Positions 10,381-21,190 of a stretch of DNA of 64,000 nucleotides are shown here, piece by piece. The DNA comes from Eleusine coracana subsp. coracana. Lineage: Eukaryota > Streptophyta > Magnoliopsida > Poales > Poaceae. The translations under genes were made by a program, and so were the position numbers. Every line of letters begins with the position of its first letter. Within the stretch, counting starts at the first letter, position 1. The notes beneath the pieces were generated by a model. That model was not told the DNA's origin, did not search any database, and was given only the letters and a program-made list of their open reading frames with translations. The stretch lies in assembly GCA_032690845.1 (NCBI GenBank), contig CM064430.1:46225882-46289881 (forward strand), read 5' to 3'.

Positions 10381-11420
10381 AACGTGAGGACGAGTAAGTT
10401 CACTGCCTGACCTCTAATTTATATTGCTTTTATATTGTTCACATTATTAGTTGGTGTACATTGGAAGTATATCACGATATCAGAAATGAAAAGTCCTGTT
10501 TTCAGTATTTTGTATTGCGGCACCTTGTAATTTATGAGCTGAAGAAATCAAAGAATAAAGTACTATTAAGTGCTATGATGGGATGATAATTTTTGCGTAG
10601 TACATGGGAAAATATATAAGGCACACACACCAATCAAAATATCAAATACTTGGTGCCATTGGAGCCATCGTAACATCGCGGGAAGTCTCTCTTCCATTGG
10701 TGTCTCCGAAAAAACATTGCTTCGATCGTCGAGAACTTTATGCTCATATGCACCATCAGTTTTGCAAGCACGTACACTAGGATTGGCGAGAGAAACACGT
10801 ACTACACACTTACGAAATCTTTGTGGCTTAAACCTAAACTTCTTATGTGCCGCTATCAATGACTATGGTAGGCCTCACCTGTCACACACCTGGCGTATAG
10901 GGGAATTCCCCTTCCTCAATCATAGCCACGTGGTACTTTGCGTTGAGATGTAAAATAAGAGTGTGTTTGGTACTGCTTATTGAACTGCTTATTAAAAGTG
11001 ATTATGCTCAATAAGCAGTTTGGACTTATCTGGTTTATATTAGTAACTTATTTAAAGACTTCAGTTAACAATCTGGGTATTCTTCGACCTTAAAATTTTT
11101 AGTAATATTATGTCCATGGATACTCCCTTCGGGTTTCGTTTTATGATTATGAGAACAGTTGATAACATCACAACAATATTTTTAATTTATTTTTGAGGTA
11201 ATAAACTTGTCCTATATCATAGTGAAGCAGTACATATCAGTATATTCTTTAGTTAAGCATTTTATTTGATTGTTTCAGCAATTCTTTCACATACAATGAA
11301 CTGTTGAGCATTTATATATACTATTGACTTTTTGTGATTTATTATATAGTGTTGAATTTAGATTTACCTGCCAATTGCATCCATGGCTTTGTATATCTGC
11401 CAAGAGATAGATGTGCGATC
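10381..11420. other. Intergenic region after the second UGT
   Basis: The proximal part is the 3'UTR with AATAAA at 10554-10559. The rest has no recognisable gene. A short inverted arrangement around 10975-11030 (TGCTTATTGAACTGCTTATT with CTCAATAAGCAGTTTGGACT) may be a small MITE remnant, but no boundaries can be set. Confidence 0.4.
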
Positions 11421-11434
11421 TCAAAGTGATGAAA

Positions 11435-11789
11435 AAAAACTTGACCTGTCGGGGAAAGAAGCTCCCCCCCCCTCCCCCGATGGCTTTTTTTAAGGAGAAG
11501 AACCCCCTCATGTAGGCCGAAAAAACCTCTGAACCCTGCCCCCAACCATACATAGGGACTCAACTAGCCGTATGAGCTGTGGCGCGAGTCTTTACCTATG
11601 TTTTGACTGAGAAAAGTGCGGGAATTTTTTTACACCGTACGCGCTATAGTACTGTGCAGCTATAGTGCAAAGCATTATGTGCAACAGTACCGAGTGCCGC
11701 TACAGTGACATGCGGGATCGGGGTTTCGAACCCCCGACCTGGGGACAGCTACTCGGGCGCCTTCCCACCAGGCCACTGGCCTGTCCGCC
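11435..11789 (-). mobile_element. tRNA-derived SINE with 14-bp target-site duplication
   Basis: Read on the minus strand, a tRNA-like head starts at 11789. It contains an A-box-like region (CAGTGGCCTGGTGGGAAGGC) and a good B box (GGTTCGAAACC within GGGGGTTCGAAACCCCGA, at about 11716-11740). The body follows, and the element ends in a T-rich tail next to 11435, the arrangement of rice p-SINE-type elements rather than A-tailed SINEs. The flanks carry a perfect 14-bp direct repeat TCAAAGTGATGAAA at 11421-11434 and 11790-11803, so both boundaries are firm. Length 355 bp. The exact SINE family is not assigned. Confidence 0.85.
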
Positions 11790-11803
11790 TCAAAGTGATG
11801 AAA

Positions 11804-12427
11804 GAAAGCATGCATTTTATTTTTGCTTCAACCTATCCGATAAAAGGGATATATTATCTTGGAAGTTACATGGGATTTAGGACAAGATGTCCCATTTCAT
11901 CACAAAGTGATTTGGGACATGATTAGTTCTCGTCTGAGCCGAGCCTGTCTAGCACCCAGGAGTCACACTCTTGTAACCAAAAAATGTGTTTGCATTATCT
12001 AAAATATTTTGTTCTTTTGTGATAATATTCTAAATGCTTAAGTTTTAAGCGAATTTTGCAGCAAAGTGTTCTTAGGTGCAAAGAGGAGACATGGCCCAAC
12101 GTCCAAGTCTTGCATCCATACCACAGAATTGCCCCAGGATTTCCACAATCGATCATTAATTTTCACCTGAGATTTGGATCTGGATCTGGATCTGATAATA
12201 AAACGCAAACAAACTCACGTGAGTACTGGTCGGGGTCCTGTGGTCCGATGACAGCGACAATAAAACGGCTGCAATCGAGACCGTCGATCCCACCTAACTA
12301 ATCCGAACGGCAGACCGCAGACTCTGGATCTTTCATTTCCTTTAATGCCTCGGCAGCGCGGACCAGCGAAGTGGCTGGGATCACTTGGCATACTACGCAC
12401 CTGTATTTTAATCTTTTGTCTCCATCG
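11804..12427. other. Upstream region of the third UGT
   Basis: No gene recognised. A small (GGATCT) repeat occurs at about 12176-12193. The third UGT frame is open upstream to an ATG at 12371, but those 19 residues are not family-like. This is presumed promoter and 5' leader. Confidence 0.4.
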
Positions 12428-13819
12428 ATGGCGAAACCCACCACGGTGGTGTTGGTCCCCGTGTGGGGCTTCGGCCACTTCAAGCCCATGCTGGAGGTCG
12501 GCAAGCGTCTGCTCACACGCAGCGGCCGCCGGCAGCTCACCATCACCGTGGTCATCATGCCGGCGCCGACGCCGAACGTGGCGTCCGAGATCGACGCCCA
12601 CATGCGCGCGGAGGAGGCCGCGGACCCGGCCGTCCGCGTGCCCTTCGTCGCGCCCCCGACCGACCACACGGGCCCCGAGGAGTTCGTCTCCCGCTACGTG
12701 CAGGCGTACGCGCCACACGTCGAGGCAGCCGTCTCCGGGCTGACCTTGACCTCCCCCGTGGCCGCGGTCGTCTTCGACCTCTTCTGCACGCCGCTGCTCG
12801 ACGCCACGCGCGCGCTCGGCGTGCCGGCCTACGTGTACATGATCACCAGCGCGGCCATGTGCGCGCTGCTGCTGCGGGCCCCGGGTCTCGACGAGGAGGT
12901 CATCGAAGGCGAGTTTGAGGAGGAGGTAGACGTGCCGGGGCTGCCGCCCGTGCCGCCGTCCTGCCTCCCGTCGGGACTTGAGAACCGTAAGGTCCCGACG
13001 TACAACTGGTTCGTGTACACGGGCAGGCGGTACATGGAAACGAGCGGCATCGTCATCAACACCGTGGCGGAGCTGGAGCCGCGCGTGCTCGCGGCCATCG
13101 CGGACGGGCGGTGCACGCGCGGAGTCCGCGCCCCGCCCGTGTACACGATCGGACCCGTGATCCCGCTCACCCCGCATCCCACCGCCGCCGCCGAAGAGGA
13201 GGAGGAGCACGAGTGCGTGCGATGGCTCGACGCGCAGCCTCAGGGCTCCGTGGTGTTCCTCTGCTTCGGAGGCAGCGGGTTCTTCCCGGCGCCGCAGGCG
13301 CACGAGATCGCGCGCGCGCTGGAGCGCGGCGGGCACCGGTTCCTGTGCGTGCTGCGCGGGCCGCCCGAGCCGCCGTCGAAGACGCCCACGGACGGGGACC
13401 TGGACGCGCTGCTCCCCCCGGGTTTCCTCGAGAGGACGAATGGCACGGGCCTTGTGTGGCCGAGGTGGGCACCGCAGCAGGAGATCCTGGCCAACCCGGC
13501 CGTGGGCGGGTTCGTGACGCACGGCGGGTGGAACTCGGTGCTGGAGAGCCTGTGGCACGGCGTTCCCATGATCCCGTGGCCGCTGGGCGCCGAGCAGCCT
13601 CTCATCACGTTCGAACTCGTGGCGTGCATGGGCGTCGCGGTTGAGCTTAAGACCTGCGCAGGACGAGGCGACAGCGTCCAAGTCGAGGCGACGGAGCTGG
13701 AGCGTGCGTGCCGGAAAGCCGCGGAGGAGGGCGGGTCGTACGCCGCCATGCAGAAACTGGCGCACGACATGCTACATGCTAATACCACACTATATACCAT
13801 CTACGTACATACCAGGTGA
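12428..13819 (+). CDS. UDP-glycosyltransferase with normal Trp in PSPG but shortened C-terminus
   Basis: A single-exon family-1 UGT of 463 aa, third member of the tandem cluster. His17 (GFGH) and Asp117 (VVFDLFC) are intact. The PSPG box at 347-390 starts with the canonical Trp347 (WAPQ) and ends GAEQ, but the core reads HGGWNS instead of HCGWNS. Start at 12428 (MAKPTTVVLVPVWGFGH) aligns with the second UGT; the in-frame ATG at 12371 is rejected. Compared with its paralogues about 23-25 residues are missing in frame after ELERA (residue about 427), which removes the helix VKAMMGG...EMKAA before CRKA. The last 20 residues (HANTTLYTIYVHTR end) also depart from the family and may be read-through into former flank. 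It may be functional, but the missing C-terminal helix and changed tail raise doubt. Confidence 0.85.
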   Translation: MAKPTTVVLVPVWGFGHFKPMLEVGKRLLTRSGRRQLTITVVIMPAPTPNVASEIDAHMRAEEAADPAVRVPFVAPPTDHTGPEEFVSRYVQAYAPHVEAAVSGLTLTSPVAAVVFDLFCTPLLDATRALGVPAYVYMITSAAMCALLLRAPGLDEEVIEGEFEEEVDVPGLPPVPPSCLPSGLENRKVPTYNWFVYTGRRYMETSGIVINTVAELEPRVLAAIADGRCTRGVRAPPVYTIGPVIPLTPHPTAAAEEEEEHECVRWLDAQPQGSVVFLCFGGSGFFPAPQAHEIARALERGGHRFLCVLRGPPEPPSKTPTDGDLDALLPPGFLERTNGTGLVWPRWAPQQEILANPAVGGFVTHGGWNSVLESLWHGVPMIPWPLGAEQPLITFELVACMGVAVELKTCAGRGDSVQVEATELERACRKAAEEGGSYAAMQKLAHDMLHANTTLYTIYVHTR

Positions 13820-14159
13820 AGAGAGTGACCCAGCCCCAATGTATGATCGAAACCGCCGATGCCTAGGAGGCCACGCTGCACTAGTTACAGCAACGCGAGA
13901 GTGTGGAATACTTGATTACTATGGATTATGTTTGCCTCCAACCTAGTAATAAGGTGACTTTACATGTAACACTGAATCTATACAACTTCTCGTTTGGATG
14001 TACTCCAAACGAGATCTTATCCATATTTTTTTTTTTTTGGAAAATGACGAGATTTCGTCTGTAACATGTTCTGTTTATTGGGGGAACGCGAACGCCGGTC
14101 TAGGCTTCTGATTCCGCTGACCGGACCACCGGAGGATTATTGGGTGCCACACCACCGGA
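13820..14159. other. Spacer after the third UGT
   Basis: No gene. A short inverted repeat CTCGTTTGGATGTACTCCAAACGAG is centred near 14001, followed by a T tract at about 14026-14038. This could act as a transcript-end hairpin or be a small MITE trace. Confidence 0.35.
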
Positions 14160-14356
14160 TGCCTCCACGCTACATCGGCGTGGGCGTCGCGGTGAGGGCA
14201 AACTACGTGGAGGCGGCGGAGTTGGAGCGCTCGGGCCTGATGGGCGGGGTGGAAAAGGCTGACGAGATGAAGGCGGTGAGCAAGAACCAGGAAGGCCGTG
14301 GAGAAGGGCGGATTGCGTACGCTGCGCGGCATGTACAGAAAGCGGCGCACGAGTGA
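14160..14356 (+). pseudogene. 3' relic of a fourth UGT
   Basis: The frame translates to YIGVGVAVRANYVEAAELER, then a DEMKAV segment and a tail ending AARHVQKAAHE, stopping at 14356. This matches the C-terminal helices of the neighbouring UGTs (YLGVAVAM...NFVEAAELERAVKA...EMKAACRNAVEGG). Nothing recognisable as PSPG box or N-terminal domain precedes it, and the segment contains small internal deletions. It carries the ELER-to-EMKA region that the gene at 12428 lacks, so the two could come from one duplication followed by deletion. A 15-bp echo of its start (CTACATCGGCGT) recurs at about 14375-14390. Confidence 0.8.
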
Positions 14357-14359
14357 CAC

Positions 14360-14791
14360 GACATGCTAGCTAGCAGCTACATCGGCGTAGGAGGTAACGT
14401 AGAGTGACCGACCGGCCAGTCTAAAGGAACAAAGCTATGACCGGAATTCTTCACATCCAAGACCTCGGCAAAGGTTAATATATGTACGAAATCTGCAGAG
14501 CAACCAAACAGTTCAGAGGGCTATTACCTAGACATCTGGTTGACGTCTACAAAAAAAAAAAAAACATGCACCAACATGTTAGAAACTATGCATACACTAC
14601 TTGAATAATTAAATAGATTATATTACAACAATTACCAGTACCCATTCAACATCAATACACAGCCGGCACAAATTACTGTTTGGCACAGGCCAGTTGATAA
14701 CACACCTGATCCATAGATACCCAATACACACACATACACATTTACATTCTTGCTTAAACTGCCTGCAGGTTACGGTAATCAGCACAATTAG
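14360..14791. other. Spacer between UGT relic and SPL 3' end
   Basis: No gene recognised. Contains an A tract at about 14551-14564. The distal part lies beyond the presumed SPL polyadenylation signal. Confidence 0.35.
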
Positions 14792-14797
14792 TTTATT
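14792..14797 (-). terminator. Probable poly(A) signal of the SPL gene
   Basis: TTTATT on the plus strand gives AATAAA on the minus strand, about 175 nt past the SPL stop codon and downstream of the miR156 site, a normal distance for a plant 3'UTR. Confidence 0.45.
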
Positions 14798-14942
14798 TGT
14801 GGCAGGTACTAGCACATAACTAAACCTCCGTCCGGTAGTTCACATATAAGAAAATACCGCTAGGAGGTGAGATCTACCGCCAAGTTAGTAGAGTGGTAGA
14901 CACAAATATATTGCAGCATGGCATGGCGAGCTGCTGCATGCG

Positions 14943-14962
14943 TGACAGAAGAGAGAGAGCAT
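14943..14962 (-). promoter_or_regulatory. miR156/157 target site in the SPL 3'UTR
   Basis: The minus strand reads ATGCTCTCTCTCTTCTGTCA. Against canonical miR156 it pairs along nearly the whole length, with mismatches only at the 5' end of the target and at the U-U position usual for SPL targets. The site starts 9 nt after the TAA stop (14972-14974). Sites in the 3'UTR rather than in the coding region are characteristic of the SPL3/4/5 clade, to which rice SPL13 belongs. It predicts juvenile-phase repression by transcript cleavage and translational inhibition. Confidence 0.92.
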
Positions 14963-14971
14963 GCTTGAGGT

Positions 14972-17604
14972 TTATCTGATCTGGAGGTTGTTCAGCTGGG
15001 GGTTCCCCGGGTGGCCCCGGCCGTCCTGGTCGCCGTGGCGCCACCCGTCACTGCCGTTGCCACCACCGTTCGGGTCCGCCGTGCTCTTCCGGCGCCGCTC
15101 GTTGTGGCCCGCCAGGCGCTTGCGGCAGCTCCTCTTAATGTCGTCGAACTCCGTCAGCTCGTGGAACCTGCAAGCGCGCGCGACATAATTAAGGTTTTCT
15201 TTCTTTCTGGATCAATTAATATGACAATTAGCAGCAGGCGACGCGAATCAAATTGAGGTAACTATAACCACAGAGAGTTGACAAGAGGTGTAACACGTGA
15301 AGACTACAGTATCAGAACGATCGAAGCAGTAATTTTTAATTGGTACCAAATTATTGCACGTACTCTCGTCAAATCAGAGAAAGACGCGCGTACGGTGATC
15401 GGTGAGATGTGATCACGAGAAGGCTGCAGCTAGGGTACGACGAGGTACCCCGTGCATTCAAAACGAATCACCGAAAGTTATTTGCCTGGTACGCAAGGCA
15501 TCACACAAGGGTTTTTACTGCCGGAAGAATCTGGTGCGACGCGCACATGCGTGTGCGCGTAAAAGCGGCGACAAGAAAAGCAAAGCATGGATCCCAAGGG
15601 CCTGTCCACATCCGCAAAAAGATGAACAAATAAAACCAACGTTAAAGTGGAAATGATTTCCATGTTTAACACAATCGGCATAATAAAACATCTGAAGAAC
15701 ACAGAGAGAACAAGTGTGTTATCGGTTTCCACTCCTCGGCCCTACCTTGTCATTGCCAAAAATGAAAACTCATAATTAAGGATGTCAATGATTCAGACAG
15801 AGGAATGGTAGCATACATAAGTAATTTTACTGGACCTAGACTAAAAGTTCAGTAACCAAGTTTTCTAATCTAAGCTCAGTTGGATAAAATTTGCCACAGT
15901 TTGCCTCTCTATCGGACAAAATGAGCATAAGTTCATTGATGAGATCCTTAGTATCCATCGAACTCTGATGTACAAAGCATCATGAACACAACTCTTAGCA
16001 GGCACTTAAAGAGGACTGGTTCATGTGCAGTCATGTCGTCACCGGCAACTGATTGGCAGGTTAATGACAAGCATCGTCATAAAGAGTAGCTGAAGAACAT
16101 GATCATGTTGTCCAGGACACAGGGCACTCTAAACTGAAGGACCACAGAGACTCTGTTCCCTCCACTTAAATCCCTCATGAGTTACGAAGAGCTTCTGTAA
16201 AGCAGACTTCATACATGTCTTTATCAGTGGCTCACCCACGCTATAGGACAGCATCAACAGTAGTATAGACCAACTGCCTTTAGGGACCAACAGAAACTAG
16301 TCAGGACACATTAACGTCAAGCTATTAGTCTCGGTCCAGCTCATGTGAAGCACATGACATGGGCTTGATGAAAAGTCTCAGGACGCCCAGGGCCACAAGA
16401 ACAGAGCAAGATCGATGAATAGTGAAACGAATCGATCTGGTTTAGTAGTTCCAGTCCAGCACGACATCCATATGCCGCAAGTGCAAGACCATCTGGCTTG
16501 CCTCTTGTTGTCTTGGACGACACACTGATTTATGTGCAAGGCCATCCGAAGCATAGAGTAAGATGGCCCAAGAAGTGCAGGGTGTCAAGGACATATAGCA
16601 ACCTATTCTTTTTTTTTTCTAAAAAATGTCTATAACTGAAGTTATCAGCTAAAACAAGTGCAATAAAAATGATTCGACATTATTAACAGACACGGATGCT
16701 TGGAAAGAAATATGTGCAGGAGGATTGCAGCTGAACTGAGGCAGATCGAGCAGCTTGGATCAAGCAACAAAAGGCTGGGTGGGCTACTGAAGCTCAGTCG
16801 TCAGTTCTCTGTTTTCTCCATGCGTCGCCACCGACAAAAGCTAAAGCTAAGGATGGCCCATGGGGAGAGCACAAGCCACTTGTCTTTCAAAGCAAGCAAG
16901 GAAAGGACAACGATGTCCACTCATGCGAGCGAGCGGAACGAGTGGTGCTTCGGTGCAACAGCAAAGCAAGAATCATCTGAGGTGAAAGGGCATGAAAACC
17001 TAGTCCCCCTTATCCTGCTTGTTTTTTTTTTTACCTCCCTGTAAGGGGAAATGCGCGCGCACAGAATTACTCCACATATGCTCGTGGTCCGAGAACAGTA
17101 ACTTTCGCTAATCTATTTTTGATCGGGCACATCGAAGTCCGTGGTGTACGGATCCTCTAGTATGGTAAGTATGCTATTTCCAACTATATACGTATGGTGT
17201 TAGACTAGTCAATCACTGAAAGGGGAATTACTATATCCAAAGCTAAGCTGAAAGACTGCTACCAAGAATCAGACAGCATGCGTGGTCTAACAAGACTTTG
17301 CATGATGAGATTTTGTTAAGCTCTTATCTTACACTACTGTCAACCAGGCAAAGAATTTAAGCGATGGTCATGGTCTCATCCGTGATCCAAGGCTCCAAAA
17401 GCTATTACCATGTGATCTTTGATGCATCCGTGGGTAGCACCCAGACAATAAGTTTAACAAACGAATCAAATAAAGCTGGTCACTGAATTTTTGTTTTTTT
17501 AGTAAGATGAAAAGTGGTCGGCGTTTAGTTTTCTGAGGATGCCATGCCGGACGGATTGCTCCTTCCCCCATGTGCCTGCCGGGCGCCACGTCGAGTGAGA
17601 AAGC

Positions 17605-17652
<48 letters not shown>

Positions 17653-18090
17653 AGTGGGAGGAGGGTTTTGAGCGTGTGTGCTTAGTTACCGGCTGCATTG
17701 TTGGCAGAAGCGCTGGCGGAGTCCGGCGACGATGACGACGGGCGCCTTGGAGTGCGCCTCGCACACCTTGTGCCTCTTGTGGTACCGCCTGGCGTCGGTC
17801 AGGTCGGCGCCGCACCGCTCGGCCTGGCAGCTGGGCCCCCCGCCGCCTCCCGCCGCGACGGCGCCGACGCCCCTCCTCGCCGAGACGGGGACCGCCGGCG
17901 TGGGCGGCGGGGAGCTGGGCCCGCCGGCCACGGCTCCGCCGACGGCCAGGCTAGCAACAGGCGGCTTCTGGTCCTCGTCCATGGGCGTCATGGTCCCGTT
18001 GTCCTCGCCGGCGGCCGCGGCGGCGGCAAGCGCGGCCATGGACGCCGCCGCCGAGGTGGCCCTGCTGCGGGACCTGTCCCTGCGGTCCAT
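14972..18090 (-). CDS. SPL13: SBP-box transcription factor, SPL3/4/5 clade (SPL13-like), two exons
   Basis: Exon 1 is 18090 down to 17690 (401 nt) and exon 2 is 15167 down to 14972 (196 nt), split by a 2.52-kb GT-AG intron inside the SBP domain. The join falls in codon CG|G between FCQQCS and FHEL, the conserved position of this intron. Product 198 aa: Ala/Gly/Pro-rich N-terminus, then SBP domain from about 88 to 163 with first zinc site (Cys88, Cys93, Cys110, His113) and second site FCQQCSRFH...C, overlapping a bipartite nuclear signal (KRSCRKRL...RRRK). It binds GTAC-core promoters in the nucleus. Short length, two exons and a 3'UTR miR156 site place it with SPL3/4/5; in rice that member is SPL13/GLW7, a grain-length gene. 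The symbol is inferred from clade and remembered synteny with the UGTs. Confidence 0.93.
15168..17689 (-). other. Long intron of the SPL gene
   Basis: Begins GTAACT at the donor (minus strand, 17689) and ends TTGCAG before 15167. 2,522 bp with no recognised coding or transposon content, apart from a dinucleotide repeat close to the donor and T tracts at about 16611-16620 and 17021-17031. Small ORFs here are not supported. Confidence 0.85.
17604..17649. repeat. (GA)n microsatellite near the SPL 5' splice site
   Basis: Mostly uninterrupted GA/AG repeat on the plus strand, i.e. (CT)n in the SPL transcript, starting about 40 nt downstream of the exon 1 donor. Likely length-polymorphic. A pyrimidine tract here could affect splicing, which is speculation. 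Confidence 0.9.
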
Positions 18091-18265
18091 CGATCGGCGA
18101 GGGCGAGGAGGAACGAAGCTGATGATGAGGAGCAGCTGCTGCTAGTAGCGCGCGGTAGCTGTAGCTGCTCTGCTGCTGCTGTGCTAGTAGCTAGCTAGCC
18201 CAAGCTCATGAGTAGCGGAAGCAGGAAGAAGCAAGGGGTGCGGTGGGAAAAAAAAGGTTGAAAGG

Positions 18266-18275
18266 GATATAAAGA
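18266..18275 (-). promoter_or_regulatory. Possible TATA box of the SPL gene
   Basis: The minus strand reads CTTTATATCC about 175 nt upstream of the SPL ATG. A start site around 18240 would give a 5'UTR of about 150 nt, rich in CAG/CTG and AGCTAGCTAG repeats at about 18115-18200. Rice SPL13 is known to vary naturally in a 5'UTR tandem repeat, but I cannot tell which allele type this is. Confidence 0.35.
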
Positions 18276-20494
18276 GCGGGCAGCAGGGTGCCGTGTGTGT
18301 GGAGGCAGGAGGGCGCACAAGTGGGGCCCGTACCACGGCGCGGGGGGTACGTGCGTGGCTACGCGTAGTCGCGCCTCTATATATACGCACGTCGTACGTA
18401 TGTATGAGATCGTCTACCGGTATTTATACCTGCCCGCGCGTACATACTCTCACAGCAAATATAATGCATGTTTTACATATGATCGGACTATGATGAGATA
18501 GTAGTGGTAAACGGTGTGGGTGTCCGCGGCCAGCCACACGGCCCGAGCCCAAAAAGTACTGCTCGCCGGCTGTGTGTGCATTGATGATCACTTTCGATCG
18601 CCGAATCGTACGGGAACTGGCGTGGGGAGCGGGGCACGCCGGTGACCGACGACCGAGACCCGGTGGGGCGCAGCATAGTTTTGACGTGCAGCCGGGGGCC
18701 CCGCCATGTTGCGTTTGCTCGTACCGAGCGACGCCGGCCGTGGGGGTGGCCCGGTCCTGCTCGATCTCTGCTCTCGACCGGGGACGACGGAGAAGGGGAG
18801 AGGGACCCGGCCGGGGGCCGCACTGCCCCCGCCTGTCGTCGTGGCAATTGGGTGCCGTAGTTTTTGGCCGCTTGCAAAAAGCTTCCCCGCTTTTAGCGTA
18901 CCACCGCTCGAGTCGTAGACCACACCTTTCGGTTGCAGGAAAAAAAAAAAACATTTTCCCATGAACGATTCGTGTGCCGTGATAACGACAACTGATCCGC
19001 GCGGTTTATTACACCAGAAACGCTGCTCAAAATGGTAGTAATTTACAGGATTTGGTACCACCGTGAATCGTCTCCGGCCGGCAGCCCGGGAGAGAGATTT
19101 GGTGAGTTGCGTGCTTCGTCGCCGTGATGAGCTGACTTAACGCCGCCTTTCCCTTTTCTGGTAACTAAATTATAAATGTTGGATTACCTATGTCTACGGG
19201 AACATAACTTTTACACTTTGTATATAATCTGTTGCAGTTCACCTTTTACGAGATTCTCGAGTTTGTGTCAATCACCATCCGAATCGTTTTTCAGACTTTT
19301 CAACGTTCTGGTTTCAGTGACGGGAATCGATCATCTTCTACAGCAAGAATCATTGTAAAGCCATCCTTTTGACATCCCTTCAACCCGCAATGTCTTCCCT
19401 TGTTTCTCTTTTGTGTAGAGACCAATCACCTGCGATGTCACCACTCTTTATCGTTTTCGTGGGTCCGTAAGTACAGACGGTGGAATAAATAAATTCCAAT
19501 AGCTCTCGGATATGATTTTATTTGACTAATAGACTGTTTTTACAAGGCAAGGATAACATGATGTAGCCAGTGACAATAATGATCGTTCAACCTAAGATGT
19601 TTCAAAGTGAAAACGAAATCATATACACTACTGCTTACTTTCAGTCACAATGGGATGTTGCTTTCGGACACTGACATGAAAGTGCGCGTAAAAGAGTTGG
19701 AATGAGTTCCAACTTCTCACACGGATAGGCTCGATTGTGTATTTACAAAGGCAAGGATAACATATTTATAGTACCAATATATAATAGACATTCAACCTAA
19801 GATGCTTCAATGGGAAATCAGGACTACTAATAGGTTCAGTTAGAAAGGATTGTTTATTATTGGACACTGATATGATCATCAGCATGTTACTTTGACAATT
19901 AACTAGTAGTCCAAGATATATTAATATTTTTTAAAAAGGCTTTTCTAAAAAAAAGTTATATAATACAATAGAACTGATTTTGTTAAATAAATCAATCAAA
20001 ATATAACATTCGCAAAGTTAAAGATGTTCGAAAGAATGTTTTTTACAATTGGTAGTTGCAGACCCCAACAGTGTCGTGTAAAAATATGGGGCGTCAAATT
20101 AAAGTGAAGGCTCCACGCAATTACCACCACAATAACCCACATCGCACTTGGGCTTAAAATCCCTCGATCTTGTTTTCTTTGCCATCGTCCCCTAGTTGAA
20201 TGTCGTGATTACCATCATTGTGAGGTGACGATGAATGAGCTATAGGACTATATTGTGATACTAGTATAGTAGTCCCTGGTCGGCGTGAGTGTGATCTCAC
20301 TGCATGATTGGGTCGCGGGTCGCGTACGTACGTGCGCACAGCAGACACGATCGATGGAATCGAGTAGCTAGGCCGGCACGGCTACACGTAGCAGCACTGG
20401 AGCCTTGGCTTCCAACAAAGAGCGGCAAAAAGTGATGGATGGGGGAATGTGAAACAGAAAGGGACCGACGCGCCCTGGAAAGCGAACCAAGCTA
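18276..20494. other. Upstream region of SPL
   Basis: No gene recognised. 18480-18960 is GC-rich with overlapping chance ORFs. A diverged direct duplication is visible: GGCAAGGATAACAT...CAACCTAAGATG begins near 19544 and again near 19748, each followed by a GGACACTGA(C/T)ATGA motif about 100 bases on. GTAC repeats (GTACGTACGTGCG) lie near 20324. Confidence 0.45.
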
Positions 20495-20698
20495 CTCCTC
20501 TATCTCAAAATATAAGTATCTCTTATCTTCTTATTTAAAAGAAAAAAGAGTCGCCATATTCATTTTCAAAACCATAAACTATATTAATATAAAAAAAAAG
20601 AGATAGACCATTAAATTTTATGAAAATTTAACGGTCTGGATGAAACTAAAGAATTTATGTCTAACTCTAATTAATATTTTTTAAAAAAATTAATAATT

Positions 20699-21190
20699 AC
20701 ATAAATTCAGATTAAAAAAATAGAGAAAAAACTGATTTTCTCACCCACCCCGATCTCTCTCCCTCCTCCATCCTATTAGCTCCATGTTCCACTCTAATTA
20801 AATAAACAATAAATATATAAATTCAGATTAAATAAAAAATAGAGAAAAAAACTGATTTTTGCACCCACCCCGATCTCTCTCCTTCTCCTTCCTATTAGCT
20901 CCATGTCCAACTCTAATTTATTTTCTAAAATAAAAAATAAATATATAAATTTACATTAACAAGAAAAGAAAAAAAATGTGATTTCCCTACCCACCCCGAT
21001 CTCTCACTCTGCTCCTTCCTATTAGCTACCGTGGTTTCAATTCAATCTTTTTTGTCTAGATAAAACCAATAATCCATATCCAACTGCAATTAAAATATAA
21101 AAAATAAAATTAATAAATATATAAATATATAAATTTAGATTAATAAAAAATTGAAAAGAAATATTATTTCCCCACCATCCTGATCTCACT
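20699..21190. repeat. Diverged ~120-bp tandem repeats inside the Helitron
   Basis: The block ATAAATTCAGATTAA...CACCCACCCCGATCTCTC...TCCTATTAGCTCCATG repeats with the CACCCACCCCGATC marker at 20742 and 20862 (period 120), again near 20988, and a worn fourth copy near 21170. Successive copies diverge progressively. Confidence 0.8.

Noticed and set aside
10975..11050. Small MITE
   Set aside because: Inverted AATAAGCAGT-like segments are present but no target duplication or defined ends.
11716..11789. Minus-strand tRNA gene
   Set aside because: B box is good, but no complete cloverleaf; the sequence is the head of a SINE with target duplications.
12371..12427. N-terminal extension of the third UGT
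   Set aside because: The 19 extra residues do not resemble UGT N-termini, while ATG at 12428 matches the paralogue start.
12215..13765. 516-codon antisense ORF in the third UGT
   Set aside because: Low-complexity Arg/Gly/His composition mirrors codon bias on the sense strand; no family match.
18424..18964. Overlapping ORFs of 129-176 aa upstream of SPL
   Set aside because: Several mutually overlapping frames on both strands in GC-rich DNA, none family-like.
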